A DNA stretch of 64,000 nt from Verrucomicrobiaceae bacterium (GTDB lineage: Bacteria; Verrucomicrobiota; Verrucomicrobiia; Verrucomicrobiales; Verrucomicrobiaceae), in assembly GCA_024232965.1 (NCBI GenBank), contig JACKQF010000003.1:806001-870000 (forward strand). The letters run 5' to 3'. The position numbers and the translations under genes were made by a program. Position 1 is the first letter of the stretch; each line of letters opens with the position of its first letter. Shown piece after piece: positions 1-8,868 of the stretch. The notes under the pieces are model-generated. The model was given only the letters and a program-made list of their open reading frames with translations, was not told where the DNA came from and did not search any database.

Positions 1-1236
1 GCCGCGTTGGCAGCAGAGTTCGATGATGCGGTGGGCGAGGTCATGGTCGGGCTCCTGAGTGCCGCGTTTCACGGTCTGCATCCCGGCAACGAGTCCGGCT
101 GCGGTGACGTGGCCGATGACCTCTGGGTGGCGAGCCTGGATGGCCTGGCAACCGGCGAGAAGGATGGGGCCCAGTCGGGCAGCATTGCCGGTGAGGTCTT
201 CATCGAGAATCTTGCGGATGCTGGCGAGTGCGGCAGCGCAGCACACGGGGTTCCCAGTGTGGGTGCTGGTCATGGAGCCTGGGGGGAACTGGTCCATGAT
301 CTCGCGACGGCCAAGCACGGCTGAGATGGGCAGGGAACTGCTAATGCCCTTGCCGCAGCAGATGAGATCTGGCGTGACCCCGTAGTGCTCAAACGCCCAG
401 AATTTGCCAGTGCGACCAAAGCCGGACTGCACCTCGTCAAAGGTGAGGACGATGTGGTGCTCGTCACACCAGGCGCGCAGCTTTTGGATGTATTCGACCG
501 GGGCGAAGTCCGGACCGACGCCCTGGTAACTTTCCATAATGACGCCTGCAATCTGGGAGGGCTTCATGCCGGTCTTTTCGATTCCTGCGAGGAAGGCCTC
601 AAAGCTGCAATCCTTTTGCCAGTAGCCGTCTGGGAAGGGGGCATTGGTGATGGCACGGTCGAGATTGACGATCCACTCTTTTTGGCCGGCCATGCCGCCT
701 GCTTGCTGGGAGGCGAGGGTGCGGCCGTGAAATCCGCGCTCAAAGCCGATGATGCCGATCTTTTCCCGTCCGCCGACCTTAATTCCGTGGGTGCGGGAGA
801 GCTTGATGGCGCACTCTGTGGCCTCGGAACCTGTGCTGAGGAGGAAGGCGGTGCCGAGTCCCTCTGGGGCGACGGAGGCGAGCAGTTCGACGAGCTCTGC
901 ACGCCGTTCGTTGGCGAAGACGTAGCTGTGGATGAGGCCGGTATTGACCTGGTCGATGATGGCTTTTTTAATTTCGGGGGCGCCGTGGCCGGCGTTGGTG
1001 ACGAGCACGCCGGAACTCCAGTCGAGCCACTGGTTGCCGTACTTGTCGTAGACAAAGATGTCCTCTGCGCGATCCCAAACAATTGGGGGCATGCCGCGCA
1101 TGGAGAGGGGCTCAATCTTCCGCAGGCGCTCCATGACAGCTACACTGTCTGGATGCGGGATGGCTGTTTGAATGCGCCGATACTTGGTAGCGACGGCGGG
1201 TACGTTCTGTGGTGTGGTGCTGAATTCTTTTCCCAT
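1..1236 (-). CDS. Class III (PLP-dependent) aminotransferase, C-terminus cut by window edge
   Basis: This is a fold-type I, class III aminotransferase of the acetylornithine/4-aminobutyrate transaminase group; such enzymes move an amino group from an omega-amine or amino acid to 2-oxoglutarate or pyruvate. Reading the reverse strand from ATG at 1236 gives 412 codons open to base 1. Visible are the PLP phosphate-binding STGSEA (about residues 134-139), FHGRT (169-173), FDEVQSGFGRTG (266-277) and the Schiff-base lysine in CCGKGISS (Lys296). The family is usually 420-460 residues, so only the last few tens are missing. The next gene upstream on the same strand ends 92 bases away. Substrate cannot be told from the sequence. 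Confidence 0.9.
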   Translation of the reverse strand, partial: MGKEFSTTPQNVPAVATKYRRIQTAIPHPDSVAVMERLRKIEPLSMRGMPPIVWDRAEDIFVYDKYGNQWLDWSSGVLVTNAGHGAPEIKKAIIDQVNTGLIHSYVFANERRAELVELLASVAPEGLGTAFLLSTGSEATECAIKLSRTHGIKVGGREKIGIIGFERGFHGRTLASQQAGGMAGQKEWIVNLDRAITNAPFPDGYWQKDCSFEAFLAGIEKTGMKPSQIAGVIMESYQGVGPDFAPVEYIQKLRAWCDEHHIVLTFDEVQSGFGRTGKFWAFEHYGVTPDLICCGKGISSSLPISAVLGRREIMDQFPPGSMTSTHTGNPVCCAAALASIRKILDEDLTGNAARLGPILLAGCQAIQARHPEVIGHVTAAGLVAGMQTVKRGTQEPDHDLAHRIIELCCQRG

Positions 1237-1304
1237 AGTGGCCACAGCGATAGCAGGACAAGGTGGGACCTGCTACGCGCTTTCTTCCGGCTTCTGATAC
1301 TTTT

Positions 1305-1332
1305 GTGATACCTCCGAAAGAGGGCGTATCAC
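1305..1332 (-). terminator. Hairpin at the 3' end of the AsmA-like gene
   Basis: Six base pairs (GTGATA/TATCAC) and four more (CCTC/GAGG) enclose a CGAAA loop, with a 3-nt bulge. It spans the stop codon of the AsmA-like gene. No T-tract follows on the minus strand, so it may be a weak terminator or an mRNA 3'-end stabiliser. Confidence 0.35.
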
Positions 1333-2777
1333 TTGCTCTTCAGCAGACCTTCGATCAATTCGTCGGCGTGTTCGTTCAGCAACTTGTCCAGAGGACGCTC
1401 ATAGCCAGGGAGGTAGCGGGGGCGGGAGAGCGGACCGTAGGAAATGAGGTCGAATGCCATGTGGCCGTCGTCATTTTGCAAAGCCTTGCGGATGGGTTCC
1501 ACGAGGTTTTCGGTGGCGTGCTGTTTCATTCCTTCGACCAGGATGCCTTCAAGAGTCGGGCCGCAGACGAGTTGGAGGTGGAGTTCGTGTAGGTCGGCAC
1601 TGGGATTGAGCCAACTGCCACCTTCTACGCGGATTTGGTATTCGGGGAGGCCCAGCACGACATTTTCCAGGATGGTCATGCGGCCGTCTTCGATCTGCAT
1701 GCGCAGGTTGAGGTCCTCGGTGAGTGGGCCGCCGATGAGGAGATCGCCGAGATTGAGGCCGTACTTCTCCAGCTTCTTTAGGCTTTTGGCGTCCGCTTGG
1801 CCGAGCTTCATGTGGCCGGCGACGACGCTGTCCTTGGCGAGGACGACACTCATGAGGCTATTGGGGCGAAGTTCTTTGGTCTTGGGATCAAAGGGGGCGA
1901 CATCGCCACTGCCGCGCAGGTGAAGATCTGCGAACTGCACGTCCTGCATATCGCCATCGAGCTTGGCGCGTGCCTCGACGGTGACATGAGCCTCTAGGCT
2001 GATGCTGACGCGATTGTGCGCCGCTAAGTTGGCGGGATCGACGTCGATATTGGTCAGGAGGAAGTGAAGGTCGTCGATGCGAGTTTTGGACTTCGTAGAG
2101 GAGGCGCGATTGTGGACGTAGAAGGTGCCGTTTTCGATGCCCGCCTCTTTGACGATGATAGCGAGGCCAAGGGCATCTGCGTGAAAGGTGGCGGGGTGAT
2201 TGTCTGCGGAGTTAGATTTGCCTGCGGCAACATGGTTGCCGAGCGGTGGGGCGTCAGGCAGGGCGGGTGTGGCCTTGGGATCCGGGGCGGCGGGCTTGGT
2301 CGTGCTGGTGGATTTTGGCTTGCTTGAGACACTGGCGGAGCCTGAGGAGGATTTTTCTTTCGACGCTTTCTTGAAAAGTGCCTGCAGGGTGCTGACGCCT
2401 TCTGGGCTGATGTACTCTTTGACGTCCAGATTGCGCAAGATGAGCTGATGGATGAGGACCTGCTTGTTGAGGAGGCTCATGAGCGAGATTTGGAGATCCG
2501 CCTGACCGATGGTGATGGGGGTGGGGGCCGCCTCGGGTGGGGCGTCGATGGCGGAGAGGCGGACGTTTGTCAGCGTGAGATGGGCAGGACTGGAGAAGAG
2601 GCTGAAGTCCACGGCATCGATTTCTGCCTTGGTGTTGCAGGCTTCTTCGATTTGCTGAACAAGTGCTTCCTTGGTGACAAGAGACCTGAGCCACCACGTG
2701 GCACCTGCCAAAACGAGGACCAGGAGAAAGCCAAGGAGGGCCAGAACAAGGAGTAGTCTGCGCGCGAGCCGATTCAT
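1329..2777 (-). CDS. AsmA-like envelope protein with single N-terminal membrane anchor
   Basis: The 482-residue product has an N-terminal transmembrane segment (about residues 7-30) followed by a periplasmic body. The stretch after the anchor (KAEIDAVDFSLFSSPAHLTLTNVRLS-type pattern, split here: strand, SPAHLTL, NVRLS) resembles the start of AsmA/DUF748-family proteins, which build long beta-rich bridges for lipid traffic between membranes. A Ser/Lys/Pro/Ala-rich low-complexity linker lies around residues 140-190, and the C-terminal half again shows AsmA-like beta strands. The start at 2777 gives a proper membrane anchor. The family call rests on pattern resemblance only; lipid transport would be inference. 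Confidence 0.55.
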   Translation of the reverse strand: MNRLARRLLLVLALLGFLLVLVLAGATWWLRSLVTKEALVQQIEEACNTKAEIDAVDFSLFSSPAHLTLTNVRLSAIDAPPEAAPTPITIGQADLQISLMSLLNKQVLIHQLILRNLDVKEYISPEGVSTLQALFKKASKEKSSSGSASVSSKPKSTSTTKPAAPDPKATPALPDAPPLGNHVAAGKSNSADNHPATFHADALGLAIIVKEAGIENGTFYVHNRASSTKSKTRIDDLHFLLTNIDVDPANLAAHNRVSISLEAHVTVEARAKLDGDMQDVQFADLHLRGSGDVAPFDPKTKELRPNSLMSVVLAKDSVVAGHMKLGQADAKSLKKLEKYGLNLGDLLIGGPLTEDLNLRMQIEDGRMTILENVVLGLPEYQIRVEGGSWLNPSADLHELHLQLVCGPTLEGILVEGMKQHATENLVEPIRKALQNDDGHMAFDLISYGPLSRPRYLPGYERPLDKLLNEHADELIEGLLKSK

Positions 2778-2889
2778 CGGTGCAGCATAGCGGGCATCGT
2801 GGCGCGTGCAACGATTGGTGGCGTCAGATTGCAGGGAAATGCAGGGAAGGGCGCTTGCCGAGACGTGGGACCTCTGCTAGACGGAGGGC

Positions 2890-3276
2890 ATGCGCAATGT
2901 GATGATGGTCTTTCTGGGCGGTGGCCTGGGGTCTGTGCTCCGCTACCTGACGGTGGTGGGGGTGCTGCGTGTGACGGGTCGCACAACCTTTCCGTATGGG
3001 GTGTTGGTGGCAAATGTGCTGGGCAGTTTTGTGCTGGGCTTCCTCTTTGCTCTGCCCGCGATGAAGGCCAAAGACAGCGCGACGTGGATGTTTTTGGCGA
3101 CTGGTGTGATGGGCGGTTATACGACTTTTTCGACGCTGGCGAATGACTCCTGGGTCTTGTTCGGGAATCATCATTCGTGGCTGGCGCTACTCAATGCGGT
3201 GGGAAGCATCGCGTTGGGGTTCATGGCTGCTGGCCTCGGTTGGGCGACGGCGCGGTGGTTGGCGGGGGTATCTTGA
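2890..3276 (+). CDS. crcB: Fluoride channel FluC/CrcB
   Basis: A 128-residue, four-helix membrane protein that forms a dual-topology dimeric fluoride exporter in the cytoplasmic membrane. It shows the family's N-terminal GGGLGSVLRY, the helix-2 VANVLGSFVLG with its conserved Asn, and the GGYTTFSTLAND box carrying the Thr/Phe/Ser residues that line the pore. Length is typical (120-130). A GGAGGG ribosome-binding site sits just before the ATG. I looked for a fluoride riboswitch in the 112 bases upstream and found no recognisable aptamer core. A phosphatase gene follows after 9 bases, so the two may be cotranscribed. Confidence 0.92.
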   Translation: MRNVMMVFLGGGLGSVLRYLTVVGVLRVTGRTTFPYGVLVANVLGSFVLGFLFALPAMKAKDSATWMFLATGVMGGYTTFSTLANDSWVLFGNHHSWLALLNAVGSIALGFMAAGLGWATARWLAGVS

Positions 3277-3285
3277 GGATTTTAT

Positions 3286-3768
3286 ATGAGCAGTGAATTT
3301 CGTCTTCTCTTTGTCTGTCTGGGCAACATCTGCCGGTCACCGGCCGCCGAGGGTGTGATGCGGCATTTTGTCGAGGAGAACGGTCTGGCCAGCAGTGTCC
3401 ATATTGATTCTGCTGGCACGGCGGGCTGGCATACGGGGAAACGTGCGGACGAGCGAATGCGTGCGGCGGCCCTGGCGCGTGGTTACGATCTGGCGAGCCG
3501 TGCGAGGCAACTGAAGGCGGAGGATCTACTTTCCTTCGATCTGGTCCTGGTGATGGATGAGGAGAATCTGCGCGACGCACGGGCGCTGGACCCGCAGTCG
3601 CTCTACACGGAGAAGGTGAAGCTGTTTTGTGATTTCTGCACGGACCACAGTGAGCGCCAAGTGCCGGATCCTTATTACGGCGGCGAGGAGGGCTTTGAAA
3701 AAGTGCTGGATCTGCTGGAGGACGGATGCCGCAACCTGATCACTTTCGTCAAACGACCACGCGTTTAG
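3286..3768 (+). CDS. Low molecular weight protein-tyrosine phosphatase
   Basis: The 160-residue protein has the LMW-PTP signature at the N-terminus: the P-loop CLGNICRS (residues 11-18) with nucleophile Cys11 and Arg17, and the general acid Asp128 in DPYYGG. Length matches the family (150-165). Such enzymes dephosphorylate tyrosine residues in the cytoplasm, often acting on capsule-associated BY-kinases, but no kinase or polysaccharide gene is adjacent here, so its target is unknown. The 3' end overlaps the convergent LOG-family gene by 20 bases. Confidence 0.93.
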   Translation: MSSEFRLLFVCLGNICRSPAAEGVMRHFVEENGLASSVHIDSAGTAGWHTGKRADERMRAAALARGYDLASRARQLKAEDLLSFDLVLVMDEENLRDARALDPQSLYTEKVKLFCDFCTDHSERQVPDPYYGGEEGFEKVLDLLEDGCRNLITFVKRPRV

Positions 3769-4339
3769 CGAGGGTAAACTTGATCTCCGAAGGTGGCTTC
3801 CAGGCAGCCATGGCATCGAGTAGTGTGTCTGTGTCTGCTGCGGCGATGAGACGCTGGCGATCAGTTGCCATGAGAAACCCCTGCGTGACCATGTGATCGA
3901 GGCACTGGAGGATGCCATCGAAAAAGCCGTCGATGTTGAGAAGTCCCACAGGGTGCCCGTGGATGCCGAGCTGCGCCCAGGTGAGTACCTCAAAAAGCTC
4001 GTCGAGCGTGCCAAAGCCGCCAGGGAGCGCGATGAAGCCCTGCGCTTCCTCTACCATGCGCAATTTGCGCTCGTGCATGGTCTTGACGACGATCATATCC
4101 TCAACATCGGGGTGCTGGAGCTCGCGGGTATTGAGGAACTCGGGGATGACGCCAATGACCTTCCCACCCGCACGCAATGCTCCGTCTGCGAGGGCACCCA
4201 TCATGCCGACTCCACCGCCGCCATAAACAACGCGGATGCTGCGGCGCGCCAGGGTCGCTCCAGCCGCGTGGGCTGCGCTAATGAATGCGGGATCGTTCCC
4301 CGGGGCTGAGCCGCAATAGATGGCGAGCGAGTGAAACAT
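3749..4339 (-). CDS. LOG-family (lysine decarboxylase-like) nucleotide 5'-monophosphate phosphoribohydrolase
   Basis: The 196-residue product carries both signature motifs of the LOG/TIGR00730 family: the Rossmann-type GGGGVGMMG (about 40-48) and PGGFGTLDE (106-114), with MHERK (88-92) between them. Members of this family release the base from cytokinin-riboside or purine nucleoside monophosphates; older databases mislabel them lysine decarboxylases. I start at ATG 4339 because it gives the canonical N-terminus ending in IYCGSAPG; the frame stays open upstream into the preceding gene. It follows the adenylate-kinase-like gene by 8 bases, suggesting a nucleotide-related operon. Confidence 0.88.
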   Translation of the reverse strand: MFHSLAIYCGSAPGNDPAFISAAHAAGATLARRSIRVVYGGGGVGMMGALADGALRAGGKVIGVIPEFLNTRELQHPDVEDMIVVKTMHERKLRMVEEAQGFIALPGGFGTLDELFEVLTWAQLGIHGHPVGLLNIDGFFDGILQCLDHMVTQGFLMATDRQRLIAAADTDTLLDAMAAWKPPSEIKFTLAKRVVV

Positions 4340-4347
4340 CGGGCGGA

Positions 4348-5568
4348 TCAGGGCATGAATTGGCCGCGGCGAATCTCGGAGCCCTTGAACCGAATGCTGA
4401 AACGAAACACCTTTTTCTTCCGGCAATGGATCTCGCCAGTCTGGAGGTCGAAGCGGTCGGGGATCTCGATGAGGTGCAGGTCTGCTGTGGCGTGGTAGCC
4501 GCGCTCAGAGAAGATGTCGATGAGCATCGCGAGGGCCTCGGGATCGTGGAACAGCTTGTCTTCGGAATTGATGCCTGCCAGCCCTGAGATGGCATGCCGG
4601 ACGACGATCGGCATCATCTTTTCTTCGATGAAGCTGACCACGCTGTGCATGAGTTCGGGCTTCTCGACTTTGTAATTGTCCAGTCGACGCACGAGGTCTT
4701 GCCGCGCGTGGCGGACGATCTCGCTTGCCAGAGGTAGGGCGCGCAACTGGTCAAAGGTGCGGGGGTCGAGTTCAAGCGAGCTTTGGTATTCGAGCTCGCG
4801 TATGATGTTTTCCTGCACCCTGGCGAGTGGGGCCTGGGCGTTGATAAAGTGGTAGTGGAAGATCTCCTTGAGCGAGACCAGGGCGTCGTAGGTCTTCTCT
4901 TTGAAAACCTTGTAACGATTGCGCGCCAGCTTCGCATCGAAGTCCGTATTGCGCTCCTCCCACAGTTCTCCTAGCCCGGAACTGCGCACTTCTTCGTTGT
5001 GTGCCATGACTTCCTGGCCGCGTTTCAGCTGTCGGGCGATGCTTTCTGCCTCATCGACGAAGAGGACCATAATGTGAAAGATCGGCTGCTTGAAGTGGGC
5101 GGCGTCGGGTGTCTCAGAAAAATCGCGACGCAGGCGGATCATCTCGTCAAAGAGCATCTTCAGGCACTCCACCTGCACCTGGGTGCGCGGAAAACCGTCG
5201 AGGATCGCGCCGTTTTGCTGCTCTGGTTCTAGCAGTTTGCGGATGAGGATGCTGACGACTTCGCGGTCGCCGACCATGCCTCCCTGTGACTTCAGTTTGC
5301 GGGACTCAGGGCTGTCGAGCAGGGCGCTAACGACGATGGGTTGCGCGGTGATGCCACGCACTTTGCGGATGAAGTCGGTATTGGTCCCTTTGCCTGCGCC
5401 TGGCGCTCCTCCGAGTAGGATGAGTTCCTTCGGGAACCTCAATCGGTCGCGACCGTACTCGCTTTCGAGCTCCTTCCAGACGTGGTTGAAGATGAGTTGG
5501 GCGTCCTTGATTTCCAGGTCCGCAGGTGCGGTTGGTTTGACGGCAGGATCATTTAGGGAAGACGGCAT
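4348..5568 (-). CDS. Adenylate-kinase-like nucleoside monophosphate kinase with long C-terminal extension
   Basis: The 406-residue protein contains an adenylate-kinase-type core: P-loop GGAPGAGKGT (about 53-62), the GGMVGD stretch (97-102) and DGFPRT (124-129), all NMP-kinase hallmarks. Ordinary adenylate kinases are 180-230 residues; here an extra region of roughly 150-200 residues follows, ending in a basic, beta-rich tail. I chose ATG 5568; the frame extends upstream only as a shadow of the transporter gene. It lies 67 bases after the POT transporter and 8 bases before the LOG gene. The core assignment is firm, the role of the C-terminal half is unknown, and true substrate specificity is open. 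Confidence 0.78.
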   Translation of the reverse strand: MPSSLNDPAVKPTAPADLEIKDAQLIFNHVWKELESEYGRDRLRFPKELILLGGAPGAGKGTNTDFIRKVRGITAQPIVVSALLDSPESRKLKSQGGMVGDREVVSILIRKLLEPEQQNGAILDGFPRTQVQVECLKMLFDEMIRLRRDFSETPDAAHFKQPIFHIMVLFVDEAESIARQLKRGQEVMAHNEEVRSSGLGELWEERNTDFDAKLARNRYKVFKEKTYDALVSLKEIFHYHFINAQAPLARVQENIIRELEYQSSLELDPRTFDQLRALPLASEIVRHARQDLVRRLDNYKVEKPELMHSVVSFIEEKMMPIVVRHAISGLAGINSEDKLFHDPEALAMLIDIFSERGYHATADLHLIEIPDRFDLQTGEIHCRKKKVFRFSIRFKGSEIRRGQFMP

Positions 5569-5635
5569 GCGGTGCCGGGAAGGTATCGGGTTGCCTGTCT
5601 CGATGTCAAACGCGGATGGGGGGCAAACTGCTGCT

Positions 5636-7090
5636 TCACGCGACGCCGCGGCAAAGTCTGCCGAGCAATCGGGAAAAGAGCAGGAGCAAAAGCCCCGCTG
5701 CACCAGCGATCCACACGACGCCGAGAAAGGTTTGGTCCATCGTGGCGGTGTTTTCGCCCGTGACGCTGCGGGCGAAGAGTCCTGCGAGAAGATTTCCCAG
5801 TGAGGTGCCGAGGAACCAGATGCCCATGGCCTGACCAACGAGCCGCTGCGGGGCGAGCTTGGTGACGGCGCTGAGTCCGACCGGGCTGAGACAGAGTTCG
5901 CCAACAGTATGGAGGAAGTAGGTGGCAAAGAGCCAGGTAGGCCACACCTGACCGGTGGCCAAAGCTCGTTTTGCGCCGATGGCGATGATGCCAAACCCTG
6001 CTGCAAGCAGCAAAAGCCCGAGCGCCATTTTTGTGATTAGCGATGGATTGCGGCCCTGTTTGGCGAGACGCACCCAAAGGATGGCGGCCACTGGCGCTAG
6101 GAGGATGATGAGGCCGGCATTGACCATCAAGAACCAGCCGGCGGGAAATTCCCAGTCCGTTCCTATGACACGGCGGATCGTGAAGCGATCAGCAAATAGG
6201 CTCAACGAGGAGCCGACCTGCTCAAAGCCGGCCCAGAACATTGCGGAACACAAAAACAGCACCGCGATGACGATCATGCGCTTCTTTTCATCTGGCTGCA
6301 GCCCCGCCAGCGTGAAAGCCCAGGTGAACCAGAGTGTGGCTAGCCCGACAATCGCCCATTTGGTGTTTTCGGCCAGAGCTTCTGGCTGGATGGTCACCAT
6401 GCCGCTAACGAGCAGTCCGGCGGCGATTACCAGCGCCGTCAAGCCGACCGTCAGCACGGTGCGATCTCGCGCAGGGTGGTCGCTGAAATGCGGCACGCGA
6501 CCTGCGCCTCCGAGTCGGTCTTGGGTGAGTTTGTATTGGATGAGGCCAAAAACCATCCCAATGCCAGCGGCGGCAAACCCGAGGTGCCAGTCCACTTTTT
6601 CCCCCAGAAAACTGCAAACGAAGGGGCCGAGAAAGGCACCGAGATTCACGCCCATATAAAAGATGCTGAACCCGGCGTCTCGACGCGCGCCACCTTCGGG
6701 ATAGAGGGTGCCGACGAGGGTGCTCATGCTAGTTTTGAGTAACCCGCTACCGAGCGCTACCAGTGCGAGCCCGATAAAAAAAGTATCCTGTCGAGGGATG
6801 GCCAAGGTGAAATGGCCGAGCGCGATCACGATGCCGCCATACCAGACGGACCGCTGAGGGCCGAGCACTCGATCCGCGATCCAGCCGCCTGGGAGCGCCG
6901 CGAGATACACGGCAGCGGTGTAAAGGCCATAGATCGCGGCAGCCGTGCCGTCAGTGATACCGAGGCCACCTTCCGCTGCGGACTTCGTCATGTAGAGGAC
7001 GAGCAGGCCGCGCATGCCGTAATAGCTCAGACGTTCCCACATTTCGGTGAAAAAGAGCGTGCGCAGGCCGGGTGGATGCTGGGAGGTCAT
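5636..7090 (-). CDS. POT/PTR-family proton-dependent oligopeptide transporter
   Basis: The 484-residue inner-membrane protein is a major facilitator of the POT family, which imports di- and tripeptides with protons. The N-terminus has the family signature FFTEMWERLSYYGMRGLL, including the ExxER-type motif used for proton coupling, and about 12-14 hydrophobic segments follow. LSPVGLSAVTKLAP late in the protein matches the second PTR signature. Length is typical. It heads a minus-strand trio with the adenylate-kinase-like and LOG genes, though functional linkage is not obvious. Confidence 0.93.
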   Translation of the reverse strand: MTSQHPPGLRTLFFTEMWERLSYYGMRGLLVLYMTKSAAEGGLGITDGTAAAIYGLYTAAVYLAALPGGWIADRVLGPQRSVWYGGIVIALGHFTLAIPRQDTFFIGLALVALGSGLLKTSMSTLVGTLYPEGGARRDAGFSIFYMGVNLGAFLGPFVCSFLGEKVDWHLGFAAAGIGMVFGLIQYKLTQDRLGGAGRVPHFSDHPARDRTVLTVGLTALVIAAGLLVSGMVTIQPEALAENTKWAIVGLATLWFTWAFTLAGLQPDEKKRMIVIAVLFLCSAMFWAGFEQVGSSLSLFADRFTIRRVIGTDWEFPAGWFLMVNAGLIILLAPVAAILWVRLAKQGRNPSLITKMALGLLLLAAGFGIIAIGAKRALATGQVWPTWLFATYFLHTVGELCLSPVGLSAVTKLAPQRLVGQAMGIWFLGTSLGNLLAGLFARSVTGENTATMDQTFLGVVWIAGAAGLLLLLFSRLLGRLCRGVA

Positions 7091-7225
7091 GGAGAGAATG
7101 GCAAGATTAGCGACGAGAGTGCGCCGCTGTCCACTGTGGGTGTCACTTTTTTGGCATGGATCTCATGTCGGGGTGCAGAGTAGAAAACGCCCGCCAGGGT
7201 TGCCAAGCGCTTATCCCATGCCATC

Positions 7226-8044
7226 TTGGCCTCCATGACGGAGTCAAAACGCGGTCCCCTAGAAATCATTGGTCGAGTGGCCATGGATTTTGCTGTGTAT
7301 TTGGGCCAATTGGCATCGCTGGGGAAGGATCTCTGGGACGCAGTGCGCTCGGGCACTTGGCGGCTGCGATTGGTGGCGGAGCAGATCGTATCGATCGGCT
7401 ATGGATCGCAAGCGGTGGTCATCGTGACCGGTGCCTTTACGGGTGCCGTCTTCACCTTTCAGACTTATGCCAAGTTTAAAGACTTTGGAGTGGAATCGAC
7501 TGTGGGAGCCGTGGTGTCCATCGCGCTGTGTCGCGAGCTGGGGCCAGTGCTGGCTGGGCTAATGGTCGCGGGGCGGGTCGGTGCCTCAATGGCTGCGGAT
7601 ATTGGTACGATGAAGGTCACTGAGCAGGTCGATGCGCTTCGCGTCATGGGCGTGCATCCGGTGGATTACCTCGTGCTACCGCGCTTCCTTGCGATGATGA
7701 TTTCGATGCCGTTCCTGGTTGCGGAGAGCATTTCCTTTGGGCTGATGGCCTCCTATGTCGTCTGCGTCTATGGGTTTGGTGTGCCGGATGCGTGGTACAT
7801 GAAGCACATGCTGGAGCACACCGACATGACGGACCTGATCATTGGGATGATCAAGGGCTTCGTCTTTGGTATCGTCATCACCCTAGTTTCGTGCCACCAA
7901 GGTCTGGCAGCGGAGGATGGCGCGGTGGGGGTTGGACTTGGGACGACGCGTGCTGTAGTGATTTCGTCGCTGAGTCTGCTGATCATCAATTTTTTCCTCT
8001 CAATCCTGTTGAACTATATTTTCCCCCTTGGCACCGGGATATGA
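7226..8044 (+). CDS. mlaE: MlaE-type ABC transporter permease (lipid transport)
   Basis: The 272-residue membrane protein matches the MlaE/YrbE permease family, which works with an ATPase and an MCE protein to move phospholipids across the periplasm. Characteristic stretches are the amphipathic N-terminus, FTGAVFTFQTYAKF, the CRELGPVLAGLMVAGRVG signature with its conserved Glu, and the EQVDALRVMGVHPVDYLVLPR loop. An in-frame ATG nine bases in (7235) is an alternative start. It overlaps the ATPase gene by ATGA, and the MCE gene follows, completing the transporter core. I saw no MlaB or MlaC gene next to it. Confidence 0.93.
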   Translation: MASMTESKRGPLEIIGRVAMDFAVYLGQLASLGKDLWDAVRSGTWRLRLVAEQIVSIGYGSQAVVIVTGAFTGAVFTFQTYAKFKDFGVESTVGAVVSIALCRELGPVLAGLMVAGRVGASMAADIGTMKVTEQVDALRVMGVHPVDYLVLPRFLAMMISMPFLVAESISFGLMASYVVCVYGFGVPDAWYMKHMLEHTDMTDLIIGMIKGFVFGIVITLVSCHQGLAAEDGAVGVGLGTTRAVVISSLSLLIINFFLSILLNYIFPLGTGI

Positions 8045-8841
8045 GTCAGACCTCCTCCGCAATCGTGCCACAGGGCGCCGCAGGGCCAAAAGACGCTGAT
8101 CACTTCATCGAGTTGAAGGGCTTGCATAAGAGCTTCGGCAAACAGAAGATTCTGCAAGGCATTGATCTGCAACTGCGGCATGGCGAAACTCTGGTGCTGA
8201 TCGGTCCGAGCGGTGAGGGCAAGACGGTATTGATGAAGCACGTCATCGGCCTCTTGAAGCCAGACAAGGGAACAGTGTCGGTCGCCGGGATCGTGGTGAA
8301 TTCGCTTGGCGAACGGGAGATGGCTCCGATTCGTCAAAAGGTGAGCATGATGTTTCAAAATGCCGCGCTCTTTGACAGCATGACGGTCGCGCAGAACGTG
8401 GCTTTTCCTCTAGTGGAGGCGGGGGTGCGCGACAAAAACGAGATCCGCACGCGGGTCGAGGAGGCACTGGAGTGCGTCGATCTGGCGGAGCATGGGCACA
8501 AGTTGCCAGTAAATCTGTCCGGCGGCATGAGGAAGCGTGCTGGGATTGCTCGAGCCATTGTGGGTCGCACGCAGTGCATTCTGTATGATGAGCCGACGGC
8601 GAGTCTGGACCCAGTGGTGTCCGATGTGATCGATCAAATGATCCTGCGCATGAAGCGGCGGTTCAATGTGACGTCCATCGTCGTCACGCACGATATGAAA
8701 AGCATGTTCAAGATCGCGGATCGCATCGCGATGCTGAAGGAGGGTGTAATTCACTTCTTGGGCACACCCGACGAACTGCGTGCCTGCAAAGACGAAGGAA
8801 TCCAAGACTTTATCGAGGGGCGTTCCCATGTCGTCGCCTGA
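8041..8841 (+). CDS. mlaF: MlaF-type ABC transporter ATP-binding protein
   Basis: The 266-residue cytoplasmic ATPase has Walker A GPSGEGKT, signature LSGGMRKRAGIARAI, Walker B CILYDEPTASLDP and the H-loop VTHD. The GMRKRAGIARA form of the signature is typical of MlaF/Ttg2A ATPases. I start it at ATG 8041, whose first bases overlap the permease stop as ATGA, meaning translational coupling; the frame is open further upstream only through the permease gene. The Q-loop lies in MMFQNAALFDSMTV. It powers the MlaE permease and the MCE protein downstream. Confidence 0.94.
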   Translation: MSQTSSAIVPQGAAGPKDADHFIELKGLHKSFGKQKILQGIDLQLRHGETLVLIGPSGEGKTVLMKHVIGLLKPDKGTVSVAGIVVNSLGEREMAPIRQKVSMMFQNAALFDSMTVAQNVAFPLVEAGVRDKNEIRTRVEEALECVDLAEHGHKLPVNLSGGMRKRAGIARAIVGRTQCILYDEPTASLDPVVSDVIDQMILRMKRRFNVTSIVVTHDMKSMFKIADRIAMLKEGVIHFLGTPDELRACKDEGIQDFIEGRSHVVA

Positions 8842-8868
8842 GCCCTAACCCATGACTGCTATTTCTGA

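Noticed and set aside
1444..1923. Plus-strand open frame opposite the AsmA-like gene
   Set aside because: Serine/arginine-rich shadow with no start signal or family match.
2778..2889. Fluoride riboswitch before crcB
   Set aside because: No recognisable conserved aptamer core or pseudoknot pairing was seen.
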